Positions 1 through 6,460 of a DNA stretch of 10,707 bases are shown piece by piece. The stretch spans positions 1 through 10,707 of the forward strand of contig JAJYPQ010000105.1 of assembly GCA_021795255.1 (NCBI GenBank), written 5' to 3'. Source of the DNA: Pseudomonadota bacterium (lineage in GTDB: Bacteria; Pseudomonadota; Gammaproteobacteria; Acidiferrobacterales; Acidiferrobacteraceae). Each line of letters begins with the position of its first letter. The first letter of the stretch is position 1. Made by a program: the position numbers and the translations under genes. Under the pieces are notes generated by a model. That model was not told the origin of the DNA. It made no database searches and was given only the letters and a program-made list of their open reading frames with translations.

Positions 1-66
1 ATCCTTGATCGGCACCGCAAGGCGTTGTGGCGATGCGGGCCGCGCCCGCTTCTTGTGCCCGCTCAT
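1..66 (-). CDS. 5' end of an unrecognised ORF coupled to the DUF4338 gene (partial)
   Basis: The ATG at 66-64 overlaps the TGA stop of the DUF4338 gene (65-63) as ATGA. The frame stays open for 22 codons to the window edge, reading MSGHKKRARPASPQRLAVPI and two further residues. The start is very basic, as expected for a nucleic-acid-binding protein, but 22 residues are too few to assign a family. The four-base overlap suggests translational coupling, so the two genes probably belong to one transposon operon, and a transposase is a reasonable guess (inference). The rest of the gene lies outside the window. Confidence 0.5.
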   Translation of the reverse strand, partial: MSGHKKRARPASPQRLAVPIKD

Positions 67-626
67 GCCACGCCCAACAAGCGGGCGCGATAGTCCCGGC
101 ACAGCGGCAAGCCCAACACGTCTTTGAGGCTGCGGTTCGCCTGGTGGGTCTGATCGTCCTTGCCGCGCCCTTGGGTCTGGCCCAGGACCTGCCAGTTGGC
201 CGCGTGGTAGCAGGTGCCGCGATAGCGGGTGGTATCGACGAAGGTCTCGGCCCAATACACCGGGTGGCCATAGGCGTCGGCCCACATCTGCGGGAGCGCG
301 CGGGTCATGCGCGCAAGGACGTGCGAGGCCAGGTGGGGGACCTGGACCCACGGCAGGATCAAAAAGCGCGTGTTATAGGCGATGCCGCCGATGTTCTGGC
401 GGCGCACCGCAGGCGACCAGCCGAGGAACCGGTCCCGGGGCCCCAGATGCCGGGGGGCCGAGCTCCACGCGCCGAGTGCCACCGGGCGCGTCCCGGCATA
501 GACCAGGAACTTCAGGTGTTCGCCCACGGGCTGCGTGTAGCCCAGATAATGATAAGCCGCCATGAGGCCCTTGAAGAGGGCCTCATGAGGGGTCCGGCGG
601 ACCGACACGAGCGTCAGCGCGCCTAA
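63..626 (-). pseudogene. DUF4338 (PF14236) transposon-associated protein, 5'-truncated
   Basis: The translation from about 626 down to the stop at 63 matches the DUF4338 family as I know it. Recognisable blocks are RRTPHEALFKGL, YHYLGYTQPVGEHLKFLVYA, WSSAPRHLGPRDRFLGWS, NTRFLILPWVQVPHLASHVL, YWAETFVDTTRYRGTCYHAA and NWQVLG.T.GRGKDDQ. The C-terminus looks natural (VLGLPLCRDYRARLLGVA). The open frame continues to 833, but beyond about 626 it is antisense to the reverse transcriptase, so the true N-terminus is missing. About 188 codons of genuine homology remain, and the family is normally longer. DUF4338 proteins are found in transposons, and one member is DruA of the Druantia defence system; its molecular role in transposons is not settled. 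No Druantia partner is present here, so a transposon remnant is the better reading. The downstream ORF is ATGA-coupled. Confidence 0.75.
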
Positions 627-629
627 TGC

Positions 630-1740
630 CTGGAAGACAAGATCGTCCAGCAGGCGGTGGTGGCGGTGCTCAATGCCATCTACGAAACCGATTTCCTGGG
701 GTTCTCGTATGGAGATCAATCCGGTCGCGGTCCGCACGACGCGCTCGATGCCCTGATTGTAGGAATCGAGCGCCAGCCGGTGAACTGGGTATTGGACATG
801 GACATCCGCAAGTTCTTCGACACCGTCGATCACGGATGGCTACTCCGGTTCCTCAATCACCGTATCCAGGATCGGCGCCTGCTCCGCCTGATACGCCAGT
901 GGCTGAAGATCGGCGTGCAAGATGACCTAAGGACGCAGGACCAACGGGACGATCGGCACCCCGCAAGGGGCGGTCGTTTCGCCACTCCTCGCCAACGTCT
1001 TCCTGCACTATGCCTTCGACCTCTGGGTACAGCGATGGCGCAAGCGCCAGGCCCGGGGAACCATCGTGGTGGTACGGTACGCCGATGACGTCGTCGTGGG
1101 GTTCCAAAACCCGGACGATGCCGCGCGCTTCCGGCGCGAGATCGCCGAACGCCTTCAAGCGTTCGGTCTCGCACTCCACCCCGACAAGACCCGGCTGATC
1201 CGCTTTGGCCGGTTCGCCCATGAGCAGAACAGGGAGCGGGGCCTCGGCAAGCCCGAGACCTTCAACTTCCTGGGCTTTACGCACATCTGCGGGGTGAGCC
1301 GCCAAGGGCGTTTCCTGGTTCACCGCAAAACGCGCCGAGACCGCCTACAGGCAAAGCTCAAGGCGATAAGCCAGGAGCTGAAAAAGCGTCTCCACGATCC
1401 GGTTCGTGCCACGGGCCTCTGGCTTCGGAATGTCGTTCAAGGCCACCTGAACTCCTTTGGTGTCCCCTTAAACGGCGCGACCCTAAGCCTGTTCTGCACC
1501 GAGGTACGATTTCGGTGGTACCGGGCGCTCGGTCGGCGCAGTCAACGCAAGCGGCTCAACTGGGAACGCTTCGGCAAGATCGCCGACCATTGGATACCGA
1601 AGGCCAGGATTGTGCATCCTTATCCTTACAAACGCTTTGACGCCAAATACTCAAGGGTGGAGCCGGATGCGTTAGCAGCGCCTGTCCGGATCTGTGCGGG
1701 GGGTGCCGAGCGATCGGCATTCCTACCGCGACCGTGTTAA
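630..1740 (+). pseudogene. ltrA: Group II intron reverse transcriptase/maturase, 5'-truncated and frameshifted
   Basis: This is a LtrA-type intron-encoded protein. Reading starts abruptly at LEDKIVQQAVVAVLNAIYE (from 630), after a TAA at 624-626. Roughly the first 100 residues (RT0-RT1) are missing. RT motifs follow: WVLDMDIRKFFDTVDH with a catalytic Asp at 801, then GTPQGAVVSPLLAN near 955, then the catalytic YADD at 1078-1089, then LDFLGFTHICG-type and group II maturase (GIIM) sequence to about 1600. There is no HNH domain. The frame changes between about 931 and 946: before it the protein reads in the frame of 657, after it in the frame of 1066, and a TAA at 928-930 blocks the second frame upstream. 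The usual GFRPGR near 710 has become GDQSGR, another sign of decay. The last codons run through intron domains V and VI to a TAA at 1738. Confidence 0.9.
1660..1732 (+). ncRNA. Group II intron domains V and VI with 3' splice boundary
   Basis: The 34-nt domain V starts GAGCCGGATGCG at 1660 with the AGC catalytic triad at 1661-1663. Its CCGGA pairs with TCCGG at 1685-1689. The third pair of the lower stem is G opposite A, a mismatch compared with the usual wobble pair, so some decay is possible. Domain VI follows: GCGG (1696-1699) pairs with CCGC (1726-1729), and TGCCGA (1704-1709) pairs with TCGGCA (1714-1719) across a GCGA loop. A bulged A at 1725 lies 7 nt before the AC at 1731-1732, as expected for a lariat branch point and intron 3' end. 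The 5' domains are absent, so the intron cannot splice or move on its own. Confidence 0.8.
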
Positions 1741-2091
1741 AGATGAGGGCGCGATAGGCCAACTGCGGTCAGGGTTATTACCAGTACCCCATGTTGTTGG
1801 CCGATAGCACTGGACTTGGGTCTCGGGCTCATGGAGCATTGCTAGGGCGCTCCCCGCTAGTCAGGCCGCGCACATCGCGCAGGTGTTCGTGTAGGGGTGC
1901 AGTTCGGCAATGGGGTCCGCAGACTTCCAAAAATTATGTCGAGCTCGTCGCTACCTCAGTCCCTGCGATACCGTACGTCACAATGCCTACAAGGCATGCC
2001 GCCTTTGTTACCCGCTATAATTGAGCACTCCGAATAATCGGCCGAAACAGTCATTGCTCCGTACGCCCGAAACTCCCGATCTCAAACATTC
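1741..2091. other. Intergenic region with no supported gene
   Basis: This is the 3' flank of the intron and the downstream side of the large ATPase gene. I see no credible protein. A short inverted repeat AAGGC/GCCTT lies at 1991-2005, followed by only three T residues on the plus strand, so it is a poor terminator candidate. A perfect TATAAT at 2016-2021 (plus) has no convincing -35 partner and no gene it could serve. Confidence 0.5.
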
Positions 2092-4602
2092 TTAGGACTT
2101 CGTGCGCTCCGCCGCGTCCTTTACTGATAGGAAACTGTCGTCCTGCGTACCCATGAGAGCCGCGAAGTCGTAATAAGGCGCTCCGAAATTAGCAAGATGC
2201 CATTGGTTCTCAAGGTATTTCCTAAAGGCATTTGCCCTTTTATACCGATCGCCGATTCCAAACGATGACGCTAACCTTGCCACTAGGCCCCGTGTGTCTT
2301 CGTCGAATATGGGCGTATCCGTACATACCGCATCGAGAAATGCGAAAGACCCCGTCCAGAATCTGATGTGATAAATGCCAACCGAAGTGGCGCGAAAATG
2401 AAACTGCTCTGGCGACTCTTGATCTTCTACTTGAATCTCACGGTAATGGGCGTGCGGCGTTTCAATCAAGCGTTTCTTTGCTAACCGCTTAACCGCAAAT
2501 AGAATCTGGTCTTCCACAAAACCGTATTTCAGCATATCGACCAATATATCGGCGCTAGGCACGAATCCGTCATTATCGAATTTCCCAATATTCGAACTGA
2601 GAAACGCAATAATTAAACTACATAAGAAATGCTCTCGCGGATCAGCCATCCCCACGTCGAATATATTACAGGCCACAAGTGACGAATGAGAGTTGAAATA
2701 AGCATATTCTCCGAGAAGTGCATGCTTCGTGAACTCGTGCAGGGGAATCTTATACGCTTCTCCCCTGCCTTCAATGCGAACTATCTTTTGAGAATCAACG
2801 TTTGGACTACCAAAGAACCCGGTGATCAACTCGATTACGGCCCGCGTGTTCCCGCCAGTAATGTTGCTGAGGAAAAGCCTGATTGGCTCGCTCGTGCGAA
2901 TTGATCGTAGCATGGCCTTCAAGAACAGTACAACGGTTCCAAGGCTTAAGCGAATTCCTGACAAAGTAGCAGGCGCCACTTTACCTTCTGCGACTCGCGC
3001 CGCAAAGATCAGACGCTTTTGTATTACTTCGTCCGCAGGAGGTGGCGAAATAGTAAACACCTTGTTCTGATATGCTGAAAGCGCACCTGTTGTTTTTGAG
3101 AGATAAAATGTGCTTGGTCGTAATGCAACAAAGACGATTAGATTACGTGTTGTCGCCAATTCCTGAGAAATCAGGAAAGTCTCCTGCTGGACTTGAAAGC
3201 TGCGTTGGTCAGCATTATCCAGCACCAAGACGATCCGCTTGTTCCGGCCATGAGCGAGATGGCCAAGGGATGCCTGAAGATGCCGGTCCCGCTGGTTGAT
3301 CTTCTCCGCAAGGAAAGCAATTCGCTCTTTCTGATACGCAACATCGTCGACACCCTTCCAGGCTCCCTTAACGCTTTTATCGAAGTCGGCCAACTCTCGG
3401 TAATATATTGCGTTAGCGAATTCCGCAGCCTCGATATCGATCACATATCTCTCTCTGAGTACCCGGGGAATTTCCGTTAGGACATATGACTTTATATCAG
3501 CGGAAAGATTGGCCTTTGTTCCGAGATTTATATGAATGAAATAGGTGCTTGCCTTTTCTGTCGCATCCAGCTTCTCGAACAGGTTTTCAAAAAATGATGT
3601 CTTACCCACCCCCACATCACCAATCACGACGATTGGGCGCGATCCAACGATACCAATCATCGGATCGGAAAACGCCAAGCTCCGAGCCTCATTGACAGAT
3701 GCTGCCGCATCTAGGGGGGCGGGAGCGATGCCATTGCCTCCGACCTGCCTATACCTTGCCTCAATTATATTCTTGCTCTGAAGGAGGTGACGGTTGTTAG
3801 CCTCAATTGGCACATAACATTCGTTGTAGAAGGACGATTTTAGATCTGGGTTGTCCTCGATCTCCTCAAGCAATAATGATGATAGCGACCGAAGGTTCTC
3901 CTGAAAGGTATTTCGATATCGATACTTGTATGGTTCGGCAATGGAGGCCGAGCATTTTTCTGGGATACGAGGTGTACGATGAATGGCAAGGTCTCGATAG
4001 GCGCAGTTCTCCGTAATCCCCTCAGGCGATAGCAGTTTCCAAAGAACTGTGAAGTTCTTTAGGTATGAATTGAAGCCATCGAAGAAATAGCATTCCCCTT
4101 CAAGAGGCGAATGACCCGGAACAATCCCCTGGAAGACTGCCAACTGGGGGCCATTACAAACAATGGCGATCTGCGCGCCGTGAATCGCGCAATAGGGAAT
4201 AACCTGGCGTACCGCATCCGAAAACGACTTGGATGACTTAAGCAAAGGTGCGAGCTTTCGTGTAATAGTTGGGCCCCCTACGGGCGGAACGTCAAAATGT
4301 AGCGCTTCCTTTTTGGCTTCCAAGACGGCTTTCGGTGGCATGCCAAGAAGATAGTCAGATCTGCCTCCCAGCTCGTCGACGCTCTCGACGTTAATGTTTG
4401 GTTTTTCCCAACCCAGACACTCAGTGAGAAGACGATCGACAAATTGGAAGCGGTTTTGGGCTTCGCTCCAATGGCAGCTGCTCTCCGGGCAGTCATTGAT
4501 TATCTGTTGAAGCTTTGCTAGACCGTCAGTGAGTTCGTAGGGAGCTTGCATAAGACCTTCCATTGTTAGTCCCACACCGTCGCCAACAATCAAGTCAAGC
4601 AT
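2092..4602 (-). CDS. HsdR_N-like nuclease fused to a P-loop ATPase; candidate defence protein
   Basis: An 836-residue ORF of a family I cannot name. Residues 48-165 resemble the type I restriction HsdR_N nuclease fold: CLGWE (62-66), catalytic-type Asp83 in GRSDYLLG, Glu95 and Lys97 in VLEAKK, then Q133 and Y137 in QVIPYCAIHGAQIAIVCNG. The PD-(D/E)XK core therefore looks intact. An ATPase follows: Walker A GDVGVGKT (328-335), Walker B IVLVLDNAD (457-465), and a sensor-like strand NLIVFVALRP (488-496). FTISPPPADEVIQKR (516-530) and ITGGNTRAVIELI (581-593) resemble ORC/STAND-type AAA+ regions. Residues 650-740 may form a winged helix; there is no visible TPR or membrane segment. No hsdM, hsdS or SF2 helicase motifs are nearby. 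Codon use is AT-richer than the neighbours, suggesting separate acquisition. The start is uncertain: ATG at 4602, 4563 or 4551. The last, giving 819 residues, has the best Shine-Dalgarno. DNA or RNA cleavage gated by ATP-driven sensing is inference. Confidence 0.8.
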   Translation of the reverse strand: MLDLIVGDGVGLTMEGLMQAPYELTDGLAKLQQIINDCPESSCHWSEAQNRFQFVDRLLTECLGWEKPNINVESVDELGGRSDYLLGMPPKAVLEAKKEALHFDVPPVGGPTITRKLAPLLKSSKSFSDAVRQVIPYCAIHGAQIAIVCNGPQLAVFQGIVPGHSPLEGECYFFDGFNSYLKNFTVLWKLLSPEGITENCAYRDLAIHRTPRIPEKCSASIAEPYKYRYRNTFQENLRSLSSLLLEEIEDNPDLKSSFYNECYVPIEANNRHLLQSKNIIEARYRQVGGNGIAPAPLDAAASVNEARSLAFSDPMIGIVGSRPIVVIGDVGVGKTSFFENLFEKLDATEKASTYFIHINLGTKANLSADIKSYVLTEIPRVLRERYVIDIEAAEFANAIYYRELADFDKSVKGAWKGVDDVAYQKERIAFLAEKINQRDRHLQASLGHLAHGRNKRIVLVLDNADQRSFQVQQETFLISQELATTRNLIVFVALRPSTFYLSKTTGALSAYQNKVFTISPPPADEVIQKRLIFAARVAEGKVAPATLSGIRLSLGTVVLFLKAMLRSIRTSEPIRLFLSNITGGNTRAVIELITGFFGSPNVDSQKIVRIEGRGEAYKIPLHEFTKHALLGEYAYFNSHSSLVACNIFDVGMADPREHFLCSLIIAFLSSNIGKFDNDGFVPSADILVDMLKYGFVEDQILFAVKRLAKKRLIETPHAHYREIQVEDQESPEQFHFRATSVGIYHIRFWTGSFAFLDAVCTDTPIFDEDTRGLVARLASSFGIGDRYKRANAFRKYLENQWHLANFGAPYYDFAALMGTQDDSFLSVKDAAERTKS
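4556..4561 (-). promoter_or_regulatory. Candidate Shine-Dalgarno for an internal start of the nuclease-ATPase
   Basis: GGAAGG lies four bases upstream of the ATG at 4551. Upstream of the first ATG (4602) there is only a weaker AGGTACGGA, and the ATG at 4563 has no good site. The nuclease homology starts after residue 45 of the long form, so the choice of start does not affect any recognised domain. Confidence 0.4.
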
Positions 4603-5038
4603 TCCGTACCTAACGTGGCGCCGCTTCGGCAGTACTGCTTCATGTACCGCGTGGGAGTGTAACCGATACCGCTGTTTTGGGGAAATATATGCAGACGGCA
4701 GAGGAGGCTGCGCTTATAGTATCAGGCTGCAGGTCCGAAGTCAGGAAACCGCTCACTTGACGAACGGAAGATTTGTGCCTTTCTGTTGAGTGGCCGATTT
4801 AAGCGAGCCAGCAGATATCTGTGTCGTGGTGGTCGGGAGTGGCTTTGGCCGACAACCTGCCGATTAAGAGTGTGTGCCTGACCGGTGCCGTTATCTAGAC
4901 TTCCGCTATTGGCCGGCTTGCACACGTTGGATTTGGTTCCGGCTGGCGGCTAGGCGGCCGATGCACGTCTATAATCACAAGGTCATACATCATTACCGAA
5001 CCCCAGAAGCCACTTGTCAACACATCAGCTAACCGCGG
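4603..5038. other. Intergenic region upstream of the nuclease-ATPase, no supported gene
   Basis: The region separates two minus-strand reading frames and must hold the promoter of the large gene if that gene has its own. AT-rich patches, CATATATTT (4685-4693) and ACTATAAG (4713-4720, minus-strand reading), could supply a -10 box, but neither has a recognisable -35 partner. A small hairpin GCCG-CTT-CGGC sits at 4620-4630. An open frame of 67 codons at 4722-4925 (minus) has no recognisable domain and I do not call it a gene. Confidence 0.45.
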
Positions 5039-5574
5039 CTACGACTTGGCTTCACGTACTCGATCGGTGATCTCGGCAAGGTACTGTGCCGCTTGTGTTC
5101 TCGTTCTCACCGATTGTGCTCGCTCCAGCACCGCCATCCGTTGTCCGGGATGAGAAAGCGCAAGCTCGTGACGCATGGCGATATGGAGAAACAATGGCAG
5201 GTTCCCATTATCTACCGAATCACTTTCTGGCTTCACCGTTTCGACCGGTTGCTTGGGTGGAATGTGGGGAGGCAGGGTTTCCAGCGCATCTCGCCCAGCC
5301 TCAGGGAGAGTCAGGAGCGCGTCGACTGAGCTGGCCACGCGGTCGCGATTGGTCAGAGGTTGCGAATTGAAAACTTTTTCCACCGTCCGCGGGATGGAGC
5401 TATGATCATGCGCCCGATGATCTATGGTACCAGCGGGAATAAAGGGAGAGATTACCAACGCGGGCACGCGGACGCCGAGCCGAGTGAAGTTAAATCCGTA
5501 CTTATTGTATTTGGACCCTGGCCTCGTGTCCCCAGGTGCCGCAACCTTCCCTGGTCGCATGTGATCATAGAAAC
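5039..5574 (-). pseudogene. C-terminal fragment of a phospholipase C-type phosphoesterase (PF04185)
   Basis: The frame begins with FYDHM at 5572-5558, which corresponds to the GGFYDHVPPP block of PF04185 phosphoesterases. It continues through APGDTRPGSKYNKYGFNFTR, LGVRVPALVISPFIPAGTID, HRAHDHSSIPRTVEKVF and PLTNRDRVASSVDALLTLP. The C-terminal FLHIAMRHELALS and VRTRTQAAQYLAEI are also typical of the family. Full-length members have several hundred residues, so the N-terminal half with most of the active site is gone. Homology stops precisely where the IS66-like terminus begins at 5575. Codons upstream of that point (to 5620) come from the insertion, not from this gene. The intact protein would hydrolyse phosphate esters such as phospholipids; this fragment should be inactive. 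Confidence 0.85.
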
Positions 5575-5592
5575 GTAAGCGCTCCATAAACC
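5575..5592 (+). repeat. IS66-type terminal sequence, copy 1
   Basis: GTAAGCGCTCCATAAACC begins exactly where the phosphoesterase homology ends. It matches 17 of 18 bases of GTAACCGCTCCATAAACC at 5945-5962, in the same orientation. IS66-family inverted repeats typically begin GTAA, and copy 2 adjoins an IS66 transposase remnant. I therefore read this as the outer end of an IS66-like element that cut the phosphoesterase gene. No IS66 coding sequence follows it before 5700. Confidence 0.65.
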
Positions 5593-5706
5593 TTGCAATT
5601 ACCCACAACTCTTTTCGCATTATTATATAGTTAGCATAATATCTTGCGTTTCATTCTGAGGTGTGAGACAGGAATCGTCCGTATACGACTTTCAGGGGGG
5701 GTCTGT

Positions 5707-5944
5707 ATGCGGAAGAAACCTGTTCTGGGAGGTTCGCCGGTCGCCATAAAAGGACACACGGATGGCCATTGGGTGGATCAGGAGCTGTCGGGCGCAGTCT
5801 TCGCGGATGAAAGGCTAGGCAAGAGATTTCGAGCCTTGCTCGGGCAGTTGTCGCGCAGTCCCGGTGACAGCATTCCTTTGGTCTGCCAGGATTGGGCGAA
5901 TACGAAAGCGGCCTACCGTTTCCTCGACAATGACCGGGTTAACG
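5707..5944 (+). pseudogene. N-terminal fragment of a Tn5-like (IS4 family) transposase
   Basis: The ATG at 5707 follows a run of seven G five bases upstream, a usable ribosome binding site. The protein reads WVDQELSGAVFADERLGKRF, then LLGQLSRSPGDSIPLVCQDW and ANTKAAYRFLDNDRV. This is the N-terminal DNA-binding domain of Tn5-type transposases (Tnp_DNA_bind, PF14706). The family runs to about 450 or more residues, but here only about 79 remain. The frame then enters the IS66 terminus at 5945 and stops at 5994. The DDE catalytic core is absent. A sequence starting CTGAGGTGTGAGAC at 5656 could be the outer end of this element, since IS50-type ends also start CTG, but no matching end exists to confirm it. 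Confidence 0.8.
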
Positions 5945-6282
5945 GTAACCGCTCCATAAACCCCACCCTCCCCGCGATGATCTCGGCCCTGTAGGCTTTC
6001 TTCGAGATCACAGCGACGAGGACAGGACGGGTGGTGCGATGCGACGGGATGCGGTGAGGCGATCAGCTGCCGGACCGGCGCAGTGTCGGGTCGGAGACAA
6101 GGTTCATGGGCAGCAGGGCCTCGAAGTCTTCGAGGGTACGGGCCCGGGGGAGATCAGTGAAGATCCGGCGCAGGTAATGATAGGGCTCGAGGCCGCAGGC
6201 CTTGGCGGTCTCGATCAGGCCATAAAGATTGGCGGAGGCCTGGGCGCCGGCCACGGTGTCATGGAAGAGCCAGTTGCGGCGA
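5945..6282 (-). mobile_element. IS66-family insertion sequence remnant (tnpC-side end)
   Basis: The remnant starts with the terminus GTAACCGCTCCATAAACC (5945-5962) inside the Tn5-like transposase gene. It contains about 100 bp of non-coding end and then the C-terminus of the IS66 transposase on the minus strand. It is cut near 6282 by the left end of the first RIT element. The other IS66 genes (tnpA, tnpB, most of tnpC) and its second end are absent from the window. Confidence 0.75.
6063..6281 (-). pseudogene. IS66 transposase (TnpC) C-terminal fragment
   Basis: Read on the minus strand from about 6281, the translation is RRNWLFHDTVAGAQASANLY, GLIETAKACGLEPYHYLRRI and FTDLPRARTLEDFEALLPMN, ending at a TGA at 6063. 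This is the hallmark C-terminal domain of IS66 transposases (NWLF..., YSLIETAK.NGL.PY.YL). About 73 codons remain of a protein that normally exceeds 500 residues. The DDE core is lost. The break falls in the codons before RRNW, where the RIT1 terminal palindrome starts. Confidence 0.85.
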
Positions 6283-6308
6283 TTATGGAAAGCTTTCCAT
6301 AATCGCCG
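6277..6308. repeat. 32-bp perfect palindrome at the left end of RIT1
   Basis: Two 16-base arms (CGGCGATTATGGAAAG and its exact reverse complement) meet at 6292/6293 around AAGCTT. The outer CGGCG of the left arm still belongs to the IS66 transposase codons, so the arms supplied by the element may be nearer 11 bp. Paired inverted arms around a short centre are what a tyrosine recombinase core site looks like. Confidence 0.85.
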
Positions 6309-6322
6309 TTATCCACGGTTCG

Positions 6323-6415
6323 AAATTATGGAAGGTTGCGCGTAGGGCCTGCCAGGAACTACTATGTTTCCGCCTCTATGAGCCATGATCTGCATTGATT
6401 TGCCTTCCATAATTT
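6323..6415. repeat. 13-bp inverted repeat upstream of ritA, RIT1 subterminal sites
   Basis: AAATTATGGAAGG (6323-6335) and its exact reverse complement CCTTCCATAATTT (6403-6415) flank 67 bp. Both share TTCCATAAT with the two arms of the neighbouring palindrome. The left end of RIT1 therefore carries four copies of this word in alternating orientation within about 135 bp, just upstream of ritA. They are candidate recombinase binding sites and could also let the recombinases repress their own promoter (inference). Confidence 0.7.
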
Positions 6416-6460
6416 TTGGTGCTCTCCTTCCGGTATGCTATCACCGTAAGGAGAGTCGTG

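Noticed and set aside
63..626. Druantia defence system (DruA)
   Set aside because: DUF4338 is shared by DruA and many transposon proteins. No DruE-type helicase or other Druantia gene is visible and the gene is truncated.
63..833. Full-length 256-codon minus-strand gene starting at 833
   Set aside because: Codons from 833 to about 626 are antisense to well-conserved RT motifs (FFDTVDH and neighbours) and show no DUF4338 similarity. Only 63-626 is kept.
853..1323. 156-codon minus-strand ORF
   Set aside because: It lies antisense to the RT catalytic region and has no recognisable protein features.
1989..2024. Rho-independent terminator plus promoter (TATAAT at 2016)
   Set aside because: The stem is only five pairs with three T residues, and the TATAAT lacks a -35 box and a downstream gene.
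2092..4602. Classical type I restriction subunit HsdR
   Set aside because: The N-terminus resembles HsdR_N, but there are no SF2 DExH helicase motifs after it, the ATPase is a different P-loop class, and no hsdM or hsdS flanks it.
4722..4925. 67-codon minus-strand ORF between the ATPase and the phosphoesterase fragment
   Set aside because: It has no domain, no clear ribosome binding site and low-information Arg/Pro/Ser-rich composition.
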